NCBI GenBank assembly: GCA_900769535.1
Contig: CAAGHB010000019.1
Span: forward strand, 1 to 35,309
Length of the DNA: 35,309 nt
Source of the DNA: Clostridia bacterium
GTDB taxonomy: Bacteria > Bacillota > Clostridia > Oscillospirales > Acutalibacteraceae
Direction of reading: 5' to 3'
Shown here in pieces: positions 17,248-25,147 of this stretch. The position numbers and the translations under genes are program-made. The notes beneath the pieces are model-generated. The model saw nothing but the letters and a program-made list of their open reading frames with translations, was not told where the DNA came from and did not search any database. Numbering within the stretch: position 1 is the first letter of the stretch; each line of letters opens with the position of its first letter.

Positions 17248-18018
17248 TTATAATTGCTTGTTAATACGTTGTTTTTTGTTCTTTATCAATATAATAACAG
17301 TTACGGAAATTACAATCAATAAACTAACAATTTGAGATGTTGATAAATTAAAAAGAAGTCCCCTCTCAACATCTCCGCGTAAAAATTCCAAAACAAAGCG
17401 CAAAAAGCTGTATGAGTACAAATAAACAACTGTAACGACACCTGTGGACTTGCATTTAAAAAATACCACAAGTAACACGACAAACAGCAACGCTAATAGT
17501 AACGCCTCAATAAGCTGTACAGGCAAAAGCGGTACACCAAGCGGCGTCATCCCAAGGGTTGACGAATACTCAACGTTAAACGGGCCATCATACTCCATAC
17601 CATAACAACATCCGGAGTAAAAACAACCTATTCGACCCACTGCGTGACCTAAGGGGACAACAAGCGCATATAAGTCAAAAAAACGCAGCGTATTAAGTTT
17701 GAACATTCGGGTATATATAACTAATCCTATGGCGCCGCCAATAAGACCGCCATAAAACACAAATCCACCACGAAGCACAGCAATGAACGGAATATTCTGT
17801 TCAATAATTGTTTTTAGTGAAACTGCTATAAAAAGCAATTTTGCGCCAAATGCACCTGCAAGCATTGAAAAAACAGCCGAATAAACAAGATCATATCTCT
17901 CAATTTCGCGTTTTTTTGATAATAAGAGCGCAATAACAGCCGCAATAGCTGTACCTAAAATCCAGGCAATGCCATATATCGGTATTTCTTTACCAAAAAT
18001 ATTTACAAACGGTTCCAT
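17248..18018 (-). CDS. lgt: Prolipoprotein diacylglyceryl transferase
   Basis: This 256-residue membrane protein has about seven hydrophobic segments. The Lgt signature region reads HAVGRIGCFYSGCCYG and the first loop contains GGFVFYGGLIGG. Lgt transfers diacylglycerol from phosphatidylglycerol to the Cys of lipoprotein precursors. I chose ATG 18018 because GGGG stands 6 bases before it; a TTG two codons upstream is also open. The gene begins about 31 bases after the terminator of the DUF4190-like gene, with no room for a separate promoter. Confidence 0.94.
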   Translation of the reverse strand: MEPFVNIFGKEIPIYGIAWILGTAIAAVIALLLSKKREIERYDLVYSAVFSMLAGAFGAKLLFIAVSLKTIIEQNIPFIAVLRGGFVFYGGLIGGAIGLVIYTRMFKLNTLRFFDLYALVVPLGHAVGRIGCFYSGCCYGMEYDGPFNVEYSSTLGMTPLGVPLLPVQLIEALLLALLFVVLLVVFFKCKSTGVVTVVYLYSYSFLRFVLEFLRGDVERGLLFNLSTSQIVSLLIVISVTVIILIKNKKQRINKQL

Positions 18019-18048
18019 ATACAACCCCTAAAAGAATTTGGATAAAAC

Positions 18049-18081
18049 AATAGCCCGGTACCTATAAAGTATCGGGCTATT
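18049..18081 (-). terminator. Terminator or attenuator between the DUF4190-like gene and lgt
   Basis: A 13-bp stem with one G-T pair (18069-18081 with 18049-18061) and a 7-base loop are followed on the minus strand by TGTTTTATCC. lgt starts just beyond it. Confidence 0.8.
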
Positions 18082-18094
18082 ATCCTCTAATAAA

Positions 18095-18400
18095 TTAGAA
18101 TGTAAGATTGTTCAGTGCATCCTCAATCTCATTAGCTGAACTTGCAACACAAATTGTGCATAAACCGCAAGTAAAGAAAGAAATTGCAGAGAATACAACA
18201 GCAATAATACCAAGTACTAAACCGGCAGTAGCAATACCAGCAGGCTGATTAGCTGCTTTGAGCTGCTTTCCACCAATTACAGAAAGTACGAGGCCTACGA
18301 TGGAAATAGGTAAGCTAAGTACAGAGAACCATGTTCCCAAAATTGCAAACACAATACCTACAATACCAAGCACCATTCCGGCAGTAGCCTTACCCTTCAT
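18095..18400 (-). CDS. Small DUF4190-like membrane protein
   Basis: This 101-residue protein consists mostly of two pairs of hydrophobic helices. Each pair starts with a similar Gly-rich phrase (ATAGMVLGIVGIVFAILG and ATAGLVLGIIAVVFSAIS), a repeated layout typical of the DUF4190 family, for which no function is known. The C terminus has a Cys cluster (FFTCGLCTICV) followed by a short acidic tail. AAAGGAGG lies 9 bases before ATG 18400, which sets the start; the frame is open further upstream. It may be co-transcribed with lgt by read-through. Confidence 0.82.
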   Translation of the reverse strand: MKGKATAGMVLGIVGIVFAILGTWFSVLSLPISIVGLVLSVIGGKQLKAANQPAGIATAGLVLGIIAVVFSAISFFTCGLCTICVASSANEIEDALNNLTF

Positions 18401-18503
18401 AGAAAATCCTCCTTTCCGAAAGAAAAATATTACATTGGAACAATCCAAAATGCAATCCGCAAAATTTTCATTCGTAAAAATTATATTTCTATCTATAAAT
18501 TAT

Positions 18504-18532
18504 ATACTACCAAACACAAATAAAATTGTCAA
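18504..18532 (-). promoter_or_regulatory. Predicted promoter of the DUF4190-like gene
   Basis: On the minus strand TTGACA (18532-18527) is followed after 17 bases by TAGTAT (18509-18504). A perfect TATAAT (18504-18499) is also present, 22 bases from the -35. The leader to the ATG is about 90 bases and AT-rich; no other structure is seen in it. Confidence 0.6.
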
Positions 18533-18570
18533 GAAATTTTAAATTATCTAAAATAAACTTAGATTAAAAA

Positions 18571-18598
18571 CAAAACCGTCTCCTTCGAGACGGTTTTG
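18571..18598 (-). terminator. Terminator of tRNA-Arg
   Basis: A perfect 12-bp stem (18587-18598 with 18571-18582) with loop GAAG is followed on the minus strand by TTTTTAATCT. Confidence 0.9.
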
Positions 18599-18602
18599 TT
18601 GC

Positions 18603-18679
18603 TGGCGTTCCCGAGAGGATTCGAACCTCCGACCTACCGCTTAGGAGGCGGTTGCTCTATCCAGCTGAGCTACGGAAAC
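18603..18679 (-). tRNA. tRNA-Arg (CCT)
   Basis: Acceptor GTTTCCG/CGGGAAC, anticodon stem ACCGC/GCGGT with loop CTCCTAA and anticodon CCT, regular T arm GGAGG/CCTCT and encoded CCA. It is a single-gene unit with its own promoter and terminator. Confidence 0.94.
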
Positions 18680-18693
18680 ATTTATACCTGATT

Positions 18694-18722
18694 ATTTTAT
18701 CTAAACGGCACGGCATTGTCAA
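18694..18722 (-). promoter_or_regulatory. tRNA-Arg promoter placed inside the upstream terminator
   Basis: On the minus strand TTGACA (18722-18717) and TAAAAT (18699-18694) are 17 bases apart. The -35 hexamer is formed by the loop of the GH2 gene's terminator hairpin, and its 3' arm makes up most of the spacer. Confidence 0.78.
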
Positions 18723-18743
18723 GTCAAAATGCCGTGTCGTTTA
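18702..18743 (-). terminator. Terminator of the GH2 glycosidase gene
   Basis: A 16-bp stem with one G-T pair (18728-18743 with 18702-18717) and a 10-base loop is followed on the minus strand by a modest T-poor stretch (AGATAAAAT). It lies 15 bases after the GH2 stop codon. Confidence 0.75.
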
Positions 18744-18758
18744 AACATTTACATCATA

Positions 18759-20540
18759 TTACTTTTTATACATTCGGTCATTGATTTCCTTAATCGCCTT
18801 TATTCCCTCATTGCTGAATTTCGGCTCCCTGCTTTCATAAAGCAGTCCGTTCATTTCCTGCTGAACGTCGGCAATTTGAGTATAGCAATATCCCGAAATA
18901 TAAGGGATTTTTTCGACGGTTTCGGTGATTTCAGCGAACCTGTTTATAAAATCTTGCTCACTTTTCACTCCGCCGTAGCCCCAGTCGCCTTTTTCATTAC
19001 ACATTTTATAATACGTAATGCCGCCGTATTCGCTCATAATAACCGGTTGACCATTATATTTATATCCGTCAGCAAGCAATTTCTTGTTGCAGGAGTACGG
19101 TAATTGACCGTTAAGAATCTTTAATTCCTCATCGATATAGGCGTTAAGCACCTCGTCAGCATTATGACGATATTCGTGAATTGTAATAATATCGGTCATC
19201 ACCTGCTGCCAGCCGTCATTCGAAACTACCGGTCGGGTTGGGTCAAGTGCCTTTGTAAAAAAATACACGGAATTAACAAAATTCTGCTGGTTGATATTAC
19301 TGCCGAGATTGCTGAATCCCCACGATTCGTTAAAGGGTACCCAAGTTATAATTGACGGATGGTTGTAATTCTGAAAAACTATCTTTTTCCATTCATCAGT
19401 AAAATAGGAAACTGCCTTATCAGTAAAAGCATACGCATTAGCCATTTCGCTCCAAACAAGAAGCCCCAATTTATCACAAAAATAAAGATACCGTTCATCC
19501 TCAATCTTTTGATGCTTTCTGACGGCATTGTAGCCGTATGCAAAGGTAGTATTTATATCATCGAGAAGTGCCTGTCCGCTCGGCGCAGTAAGGTGACAAT
19601 CCTTCCAATATCCTTGGTCAAGCACCATTTTAAGATTTATCGGTTGGTTATTCAGGAGTATCTTGTCGCCTGAAATTGAAATTTTTCGTATTCCGAAATA
19701 TGAATCAACGCTGTCAACCAGTTTATCATTAAAATAAAGATTGAACTTTACATCGTATAAATTCGGTGTTTCAGGTGACCATTCGTGAAAATCAGGATCA
19801 TTTTCAAATGAAACAGACAAACCGTTAGCGCCGGGATATAACGGTGACATACTTTTCGAAACATTCTTTCCTTCAAATGATATTATTGTTTCGGCAAAGC
19901 ATTGATTTCGAGCAAGTTGGGAGCCAACCAAGCTCAAATCAAACTCAAATTCGACCGATTTATTGTCATAATCCGGTGTTATTTTGATATGATTAAATCG
20001 CTTGTCACCAACTCTTTCAAGCCAGACTGTTTTCCAAATTCCCGTCGTCTGAACATACCAGCAGGCAAAATTCTCTGTCCGGTAGCGCTGTTTTCCGCGT
20101 GGTTGGTCAAGTGATAATGAGTCCTCGACCTTCACCGTAACATCATTTTCGCCGACAGTAATGCAATTGGTAATATCAAAAGAAAAGCGATGATATCCGC
20201 CGATATTCTCGCCGACAAATTTTCCGTTTATCCATACCTTTGTAAAAAAGTCACTTGCTTCAAAATAAAGCAAAATTCCTTCCTTCACATCGTCAGCAGA
20301 TAAAATGAATTTGCGATTATACCAAACGGTGCTATGAACACTCTCGTCACCTATCCCGCTAAGCTTTGTCTCGTATGTAAAGGGAACATTAATCATATTT
20401 TCGCAAGGAAAATTCGTATAATATCCACTTTTCTCCCCGATATTTTCATCATCAAAAAGAAAATTCCATTTGCCGTTCAAATTGTACCAATTGTTACGTT
20501 TGAATTGCGGTCTGGGATATTCTAAATTGAATTTTTTCAC
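18759..20540 (-). CDS. Glycoside hydrolase family 2 enzyme (beta-galactosidase/beta-glucuronidase-like)
   Basis: This 593-residue protein has the three core GH2 domains: an N-terminal jelly-roll sugar-binding domain (about 1-180, with NGKWNFLFD and a VWINGKFVG segment), an Ig-like domain (about 182-290) and a TIM barrel (about 290-593). The acid/base Glu is in FNESWG (residue 405) and the nucleophile Glu in MSEYGG (residue 504). It lacks the extra C-terminal domains of LacZ, so it belongs to the short GH2 forms; the exact substrate cannot be read from the sequence. There is no signal peptide, so it acts on imported oligosaccharides or glycosides. It starts at GTG with GGGGAAGTG upstream, 30 bases after the tRNA-Ala terminator. 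Confidence 0.92.
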   Translation of the reverse strand: MKKFNLEYPRPQFKRNNWYNLNGKWNFLFDDENIGEKSGYYTNFPCENMINVPFTYETKLSGIGDESVHSTVWYNRKFILSADDVKEGILLYFEASDFFTKVWINGKFVGENIGGYHRFSFDITNCITVGENDVTVKVEDSLSLDQPRGKQRYRTENFACWYVQTTGIWKTVWLERVGDKRFNHIKITPDYDNKSVEFEFDLSLVGSQLARNQCFAETIISFEGKNVSKSMSPLYPGANGLSVSFENDPDFHEWSPETPNLYDVKFNLYFNDKLVDSVDSYFGIRKISISGDKILLNNQPINLKMVLDQGYWKDCHLTAPSGQALLDDINTTFAYGYNAVRKHQKIEDERYLYFCDKLGLLVWSEMANAYAFTDKAVSYFTDEWKKIVFQNYNHPSIITWVPFNESWGFSNLGSNINQQNFVNSVYFFTKALDPTRPVVSNDGWQQVMTDIITIHEYRHNADEVLNAYIDEELKILNGQLPYSCNKKLLADGYKYNGQPVIMSEYGGITYYKMCNEKGDWGYGGVKSEQDFINRFAEITETVEKIPYISGYCYTQIADVQQEMNGLLYESREPKFSNEGIKAIKEINDRMYKK

Positions 20541-20570
20541 TGCTAATCACTTCCCCTGCCATATAGTAAA

Positions 20571-20608
20571 AAAATGCTAAATCCTTTTATGATAGGATTT
20601 AGCATTTT
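20571..20608 (-). terminator. Terminator of tRNA-Ala
   Basis: A perfect 14-bp stem (20595-20608 with 20571-20584) and a 10-base loop end in a run of seven T on the minus strand. The GH2 start codon lies 30 bases beyond. Confidence 0.9.
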
Positions 20609-20612
20609 AGAT

Positions 20613-20688
<76 letters not shown>

Positions 20689-20716
20689 AAATATTAATCT
20701 TTCCGTAACAGAACTT

Positions 20717-20744
20717 ATTATACCAAAATGTGTGAATTTGTCAA
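20717..20744 (-). promoter_or_regulatory. Promoter of tRNA-Ala
   Basis: On the minus strand TTGACA (20744-20739), 16 bases, TATAAT (20722-20717), about 28 bases before the tRNA. It diverges from the promoter of the cohesin-like gene. Confidence 0.85.
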
Positions 20745-20756
20745 GCAAATTTTATC

Positions 20757-20785
20757 TTGAAAGTTTAATAAAATACTGTTATTAT
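20757..20785 (+). promoter_or_regulatory. Predicted promoter of the cohesin-like gene
   Basis: TTGAAA (20757-20762), 17 bases, TATTAT (20780-20785), about 30 bases before the start codon. Confidence 0.6.
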
Positions 20786-20816
20786 ATAAAAGTGTAAATT
20801 TAATGAGGTGATGAAG

Positions 20817-21788
20817 ATGAAATTTGCTAAAAATATTATTTCTATAATATCCTGCATTGCTATTATCTGCACTTTATTTATTACCGGTGCTGTTAATGCA
20901 AACGCCGCAACAGACATAACTGTTGAACTTATAGGAAGCGCAATTAAAGCCGAACCTGGTGACAGATTTTCTATCAGTTACAGCTTCAAAAACGCCGCAG
21001 ATTACAAGTACGGACTGACTGCATTTACGGGAATTCTTAAATTCGATTCATCAAAGGTTAGATGTACAAAAGCTACCCACAGTTCCTTCAACAACTCAAT
21101 TCTCACAACAAATAAGAACTTAACCGGCGAAGTTAGAACATTATACACCTACGCAAATCTCAATAAAAAGCCGGGCGTAAACAGCGACGCAACCTTTGTT
21201 ACATACGAGTTTTTGGTTAAACAAGGGGCAGTCGGAGACGTAAAATTTACGCTAAACTTTGATACAATGGTTACAACCGATTATGACAAGTCCCCTGCCG
21301 AAAACATTACGTTAACATATAACACACCGTCGTATATTGTAAAAATTGTTAATCCGGATGCAGAGACTGTTTCGAGCGAGGTCAGCAGTAACGCATCGTC
21401 AGATGCAACATCAAGCAACACGGCATCAAACACCTCGTCAACTAATTCAAATGCAGTTTCAAGCGAAAACGGTACAAGCAGTAAAAAGCCCTCAGACAAA
21501 GCCCCCGACGGAAGCACAACCGTAAAGGACGAATATCTCAATCCCGACTTTACAAACAGTGACGTTGCCGACGGTGACGAGCAGGAATTTGAAGATACAA
21601 CCGACACTGATAAAATTGAGAGCCAACTCACCGAAAGCTTGGAAAACGCTATATCCAGTGAATTATCGGGAAAGCGTAATAACAATTTGTCAAATAAAAC
21701 AACCTTTATTATAATAGCTATTATCGGTGTTGTATTAGCGGCAGGACTTATTATTACACTCGTAACCCTCTCTAAAAACAAAAAATAA
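20817..21788 (+). CDS. Secreted, membrane-anchored cohesin-like protein
   Basis: This is a 323-residue protein. A signal peptide covers residues 1-30 (Lys-rich start, hydrophobic core, AxA site at ANA-A). A beta-rich domain (about 32-170) follows, with cohesin-like phrasing: AEPGDRFSISYSFKN, GILKFDSSKV, a VTYEFLVKQG strand and VKFTLNFD. Then comes a Ser/Thr/Asn-rich linker (about 178-235), an acidic segment, and a C-terminal membrane helix (about 295-317) ending in a Lys-rich tail. It would therefore be displayed on the cell surface. Cohesin domains bind dockerins, but no dockerin is seen in the window; another Ig-like adhesion or carbohydrate-binding fold is possible. GAGGTG lies 6 bases before ATG 20817, which I prefer over earlier GTG and ATG codons. 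Confidence 0.75.
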   Translation: MKFAKNIISIISCIAIICTLFITGAVNANAATDITVELIGSAIKAEPGDRFSISYSFKNAADYKYGLTAFTGILKFDSSKVRCTKATHSSFNNSILTTNKNLTGEVRTLYTYANLNKKPGVNSDATFVTYEFLVKQGAVGDVKFTLNFDTMVTTDYDKSPAENITLTYNTPSYIVKIVNPDAETVSSEVSSNASSDATSSNTASNTSSTNSNAVSSENGTSSKKPSDKAPDGSTTVKDEYLNPDFTNSDVADGDEQEFEDTTDTDKIESQLTESLENAISSELSGKRNNNLSNKTTFIIIAIIGVVLAAGLIITLVTLSKNKK

Positions 21789-21792
21789 TATA

Positions 21793-21835
21793 AAATAAAC
21801 CGTCGTTTCAAAATGAAATGACGGTTTATTTTTTT
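21793..21835. terminator. Bidirectional terminator between the cohesin-like gene and mntP
   Basis: An 18-bp stem with one G-T pair (21793-21810 with 21814-21831) and a 3-base loop is followed by a T run; the other flank is A-rich, so it can act in both directions. It touches the mntP stop codon. Confidence 0.88.
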
Positions 21836-22421
21836 ATAAAACGTTAAGGTGCTCTAATAGAATTTTTAATCCAAGCAATATAAGTATTGCACCACCGGCA
21901 AACTCCGCCTTTGACTTATACCTTGCGCCAAAAACGTTTCCTATCTTTACACCAAAGCACGAAAGAATAAATGTTATTATGCCGATAACCAATACCGCCA
22001 TAAGTGTGTTTATTAAAGCTGACGCCTCAATTAAATTAACAGGTACACAGGCAAAGGTTATTCCAACTGCGAGTGCATCTATGCTTGTGGCTAATGCCAT
22101 TATAAACATGGTTTTGACATCAAATGATTCCGATGCCTTATCTTCATCCTTTTCGAGCGATTCCTTTATCATATTGGCTCCGATAAGGGACAAAAGTATG
22201 AATGCTATATATGGAGCAACATTCGTTATATACGAAGCAAAGCTTGTTCCGAGTAAATATCCTATGAAAGGCATAAGCGCCTGAAATCCGCCAAACCAAA
22301 TTCCGCATATAACAGCATGCGACAATCTCATTTTTTCGGTTGCCAAGCCCTTACAAACCGATACAGCAAAGGCGTCCATAGACAGCCCGAGAGCAAGTAA
22401 AAGCAGTTCAATAATTCCCAT
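21834..22421 (-). CDS. mntP: Putative manganese efflux pump MntP
   Basis: This 195-residue protein has six hydrophobic segments and the MntP/DUF204 features: the N-terminal [18 protein letters not shown], the matching [15 protein letters not shown] in the second half, and an acidic central loop. The two Asp-containing helices are thought to form the Mn2+ path in this family. GGAGAG stands 7 bases before ATG 22421. No yybP-ykoY manganese riboswitch precedes it; instead, the terminator hairpin of oadB ends about 10 bases upstream of the ribosome-binding site. Confidence 0.92.
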   Translation of the reverse strand: MGIIELLLLALGLSMDAFAVSVCKGLATEKMRLSHAVICGIWFGGFQALMPFIGYLLGTSFASYITNVAPYIAFILLSLIGANMIKESLEKDEDKASESFDVKTMFIMALATSIDALAVGITFACVPVNLIEASALINTLMAVLVIGIITFILSCFGVKIGNVFGARYKSKAEFAGGAILILLGLKILLEHLNVL

Positions 22422-22438
22422 TAAAAATCTCTCCAAAT

Positions 22439-22477
22439 AAAAAAGCTTTTGCTAAAAATATATGCAAAAGCTTTTTT
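22439..22477 (-). terminator. Terminator or attenuator between oadB and mntP
   Basis: A perfect 14-bp stem (22464-22477 with 22439-22452) and an 11-base loop with A- and T-runs at the edges. mntP's ribosome-binding site follows almost at once, and no promoter fits in between. Confidence 0.85.
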
Positions 22478-22488
22478 ATAATTATCCT

Positions 22489-23706
22489 TTAACCAAAAAG
22501 GTTAATAAGTACTCCGGCGGCTACCGCTGAACCGATAACTCCGGCTACGTTCGGGCCCATAGCGTGCATAAGCAGGAAATTGCCCGGGTCATACTGCTGA
22601 CCGATTTTTTGCGACACACGTGCAGCCATAGGTACAGCAGAAACCCCTGCTGAGCCGATAAGCGGATTTACCTTTCCTCCGGTAAGGAGATACATCAGCT
22701 TTCCAAGCAGAATTCCTCCTGCGGTACCAAAACAGAATGCGGCAAGTCCCATTCCGACAATACCAAGTGTTTCAAGATTAAGGAAACTTGCGCCGTTTGT
22801 AGTTGCTCCAACGGTGATACCGAGGAAAATAGTAATAATATTCATAAGCTCGTTTTGAGCCGTTTTACAAATACGGTCAACTACTCCGCTTTCTTTCATA
22901 AGGTTACCAAGCATGAGCATACCAACCAAAACTGCCACCGACGGAAGAAGAAGTGATACAACGATAGTTACTGCAATCGGGAAAATAATTTTTTCCGTCT
23001 TTGACACAGGGCGCAATGTTTCCATTCGAACCTTACGTTCTTTTTCGGTTGTAAGTAATTTCATAATAGGCGGCTGAATTACCGGAATAAGCGCCATATA
23101 TGAATATGCAGCTACCGCAATTGGTCCTAAATATTTCGGTGCAAGCTTTGATGTAACGAAAATAGCCGTAGGTCCGTCAGCTCCGCCGATAATTCCTATT
23201 GATGACGCAGCATTTGCATCAAATCCGAGGAAGAGAGCGCCTACAAATGCAACAAATATACCGAGCTGAGCCGCGGCTCCTAAAAGCAAACTCTTAGGAT
23301 TACTGATAAGAGGCGAAAAATCGGTCATACAACCGATGCCGAGGAAGATAAGCGGAGGATAAATACCGAGCTTAACGCCAAGGTAAAGAATATCGAGGAG
23401 TCCGCCCTCTTTAAGTACCTGACCGACCATTAAATGACCGTCAGCCGTCCAAAATTCAAGATTTGACGTATCGAAATATTCGGGGTGGTAAAGTCCTGCA
23501 CCCGGCAAATTCGCCAAAAGCATACCAAAGGCAATCGGCAAAAGCAAAAGCGGCTCAAACTGAAACTTTATTGCTAAAACAAGCAAACCGCAGGCAACAA
23601 CTATCATAATAAGATTTTTGTACCCGTCACCGATAAAAAACTGTGCAAATCCGGATTCCGAAAGAATACCGGTTACAGTTTGTATAAAACTATCCCATAT
23701 ATTCAT
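22489..23706 (-). CDS. oadB: Na+-translocating decarboxylase beta subunit
   Basis: This 405-residue membrane protein has about nine hydrophobic segments. Family phrases include GIGCMTDFSPLISNP, the GIIGGADGPTAIFVTSKLAP segment, and the C-terminal GPNVAGVIGSAVAAGVL. These subunits form the Na+ channel of oxaloacetate, methylmalonyl-CoA or glutaconyl-CoA decarboxylases, coupling decarboxylation of carboxybiotin to Na+ export. The substrate cannot be told from this subunit. GGAG stands 8 bases before the ATG. It follows the gamma-like gene by 20 bases; no alpha or biotin-carrier subunit is encoded in the window. Confidence 0.94.
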   Translation of the reverse strand: MNIWDSFIQTVTGILSESGFAQFFIGDGYKNLIMIVVACGLLVLAIKFQFEPLLLLPIAFGMLLANLPGAGLYHPEYFDTSNLEFWTADGHLMVGQVLKEGGLLDILYLGVKLGIYPPLIFLGIGCMTDFSPLISNPKSLLLGAAAQLGIFVAFVGALFLGFDANAASSIGIIGGADGPTAIFVTSKLAPKYLGPIAVAAYSYMALIPVIQPPIMKLLTTEKERKVRMETLRPVSKTEKIIFPIAVTIVVSLLLPSVAVLVGMLMLGNLMKESGVVDRICKTAQNELMNIITIFLGITVGATTNGASFLNLETLGIVGMGLAAFCFGTAGGILLGKLMYLLTGGKVNPLIGSAGVSAVPMAARVSQKIGQQYDPGNFLLMHAMGPNVAGVIGSAVAAGVLINLFG

Positions 23707-23726
23707 ATCTCAATCTCCTAATTCTT

Positions 23727-24140
23727 TTAAAAAGCACGAACGTTATCACGAATACCGGCGTTAGCCCAAGCTGAACGTCCGACAGATGACGGACGGATTG
23801 AACGAATAACCGCTTTTTTTCCCGTTCCCTCGTACATCATGGCAACTGCGGCAGATATTACTGCAACAATCTCGTCATCATCAGCGTTTGATGAAGCGCC
23901 GGCAACATTTTTTACCTGTGAGGGTTCTGCTACCTTTTTTACTTTCGGCAGCTTTTCAGCTTTCGCCTTCTTGTCTTTTACGCTGTTTCCTGCTTTTCCA
24001 AAAAGGCCGAAAACAGCAATCATTACGACAAGAATTAAGAGCATACCAAAAACGATAGCAAGTCCCGAAATTGTAGTAATCGCAGATAACTCACCTTTTG
24101 TCATTTTGGAAGCATCGATAGCAAGTTGATTGAAGTACAT
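23727..24140 (-). CDS. OadG-like gamma subunit of a Na+-translocating decarboxylase
   Basis: This 137-residue protein has an extracytoplasmic N terminus, one strong membrane helix (about 24-48, GLAIVFGMLLILVVMIAVFG), a Lys-rich linker and a short C-terminal domain with DDDEIVAVISAAVAMM. This layout matches the OadG family, whose small subunit anchors the enzyme and helps assemble the alpha and beta parts. The C-terminal tail (RSAWANAGIRDNVRAF) resembles that of clostridial OadG-like proteins. Its ribosome-binding site GGAGG lies inside the last galT codons and the gene begins 5 bases after galT, so it is tightly coupled to the gal genes. Confidence 0.85.
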   Translation of the reverse strand: MYFNQLAIDASKMTKGELSAITTISGLAIVFGMLLILVVMIAVFGLFGKAGNSVKDKKAKAEKLPKVKKVAEPSQVKNVAGASSNADDDEIVAVISAAVAMMYEGTGKKAVIRSIRPSSVGRSAWANAGIRDNVRAF

Positions 24141-24145
24141 TTATT

Positions 24146-25123
24146 TTAGCCCTCCATAGTTGATTTAAACTTATCGAGTGCGGCTCTGAGCTCCTCGGCC
24201 TTTTCCTCGGGAGCAGTCGGGTTACAATGAGCCCACGCACCTGTTTCCGACGAAGCATTAAATTTCTGCTTATCGGCGGAACGCATCGGCGGGAAAAACT
24301 CGATATGGAAATGATAGTAATCAGATGTATCTTCTGTATTTACAGGTGCATTATGCATACACATCATATACGGAAACTTGTAATCAAATAAGCTGTCAAG
24401 CATTCCTGTTGTGAGCTTTAACGTTTCGGCAAGTGAACGCTTTTCATCAGCGGTAAACTCGGTAATGTTTCCAACGTGGCGTTTTGACATAATATAAACG
24501 CCGTAAGGATACTCGACAAAGAACGGAAGAATAACTGCGAAATGCTCGTTTTCGAATATAACGCGCTTTTCTGCCTTTTTCTCCTCATCGTTCATTTGGC
24601 AGAAAATGCATTTTCCGTTTTCTTCATAATATTCCTTGGCCGCATCAACCTCGAGCTGCAACTTTTTCGGAACGACGGAATATCCGTATATCTGGCCGTG
24701 AGGATGCGGCATTGATACGCCTACAACCTCTCCCCTGTTTTCAAAAATAAAGACGTATTTGATATTTTCATCCTTTGAAATTTCGGTAAATCTTTCAACC
24801 CAAAGGTCAACGAGCTTTGAAATATGGTCAACCGGTAATTCGGGCAAGGTAATTGTATGCTCGGGTGAATAAAGGATAACTTCACATTTTCCGTATGCGG
24901 GTTTTACCTTGAAAAAGTCGGTTGCAACGTCGTCGGGTTCGGGCGGATTCTGTGACAATGCGGGAAAATCATTGTCATATTTGAGAACATCAAAGTGATC
25001 GGGCACCTTTCCCGAGCCGGGACAAAAAGGACACCAATCCTTTGGCATATTGGGACGTCCCTGACGGTGTGATGCAATCATAACCCAGTCCTTAATAAAC
25101 GGATGATATCTAAGTTCTGCCAT
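24146..25123 (-). CDS. galT: Galactose-1-phosphate uridylyltransferase, class I
   Basis: This 325-residue protein has the class I active-site triad segment HPHGQ (His 140, His 142, Gln 144). The two zinc-type CxxC pairs are at Cys 31/34 and Cys 172/175, and the C-terminal segment HFHIEFFPP is present. It exchanges UMP between UDP-glucose and galactose-1-phosphate in the Leloir pathway, in the cytosol. It follows galK by 24 bases with AAGGAGTT before the ATG. Confidence 0.96.
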   Translation of the reverse strand: MAELRYHPFIKDWVMIASHRQGRPNMPKDWCPFCPGSGKVPDHFDVLKYDNDFPALSQNPPEPDDVATDFFKVKPAYGKCEVILYSPEHTITLPELPVDHISKLVDLWVERFTEISKDENIKYVFIFENRGEVVGVSMPHPHGQIYGYSVVPKKLQLEVDAAKEYYEENGKCIFCQMNDEEKKAEKRVIFENEHFAVILPFFVEYPYGVYIMSKRHVGNITEFTADEKRSLAETLKLTTGMLDSLFDYKFPYMMCMHNAPVNTEDTSDYYHFHIEFFPPMRSADKQKFNASSETGAWAHCNPTAPEEKAEELRAALDKFKSTMEG

Positions 25124-25147
25124 AATATTATAACTCCTTTTTAGTGC

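Noticed and set aside
21281..21811. 176-codon open frame antisense to the cohesin-like gene
   Set aside because: Its low-complexity Ser/Leu/Val composition mirrors the linker on the other strand and no start signal is present.
22422..22490. yybP-ykoY manganese riboswitch upstream of mntP
   Set aside because: Only a simple terminator-like hairpin fits in the short gap; conserved riboswitch sequences are absent.
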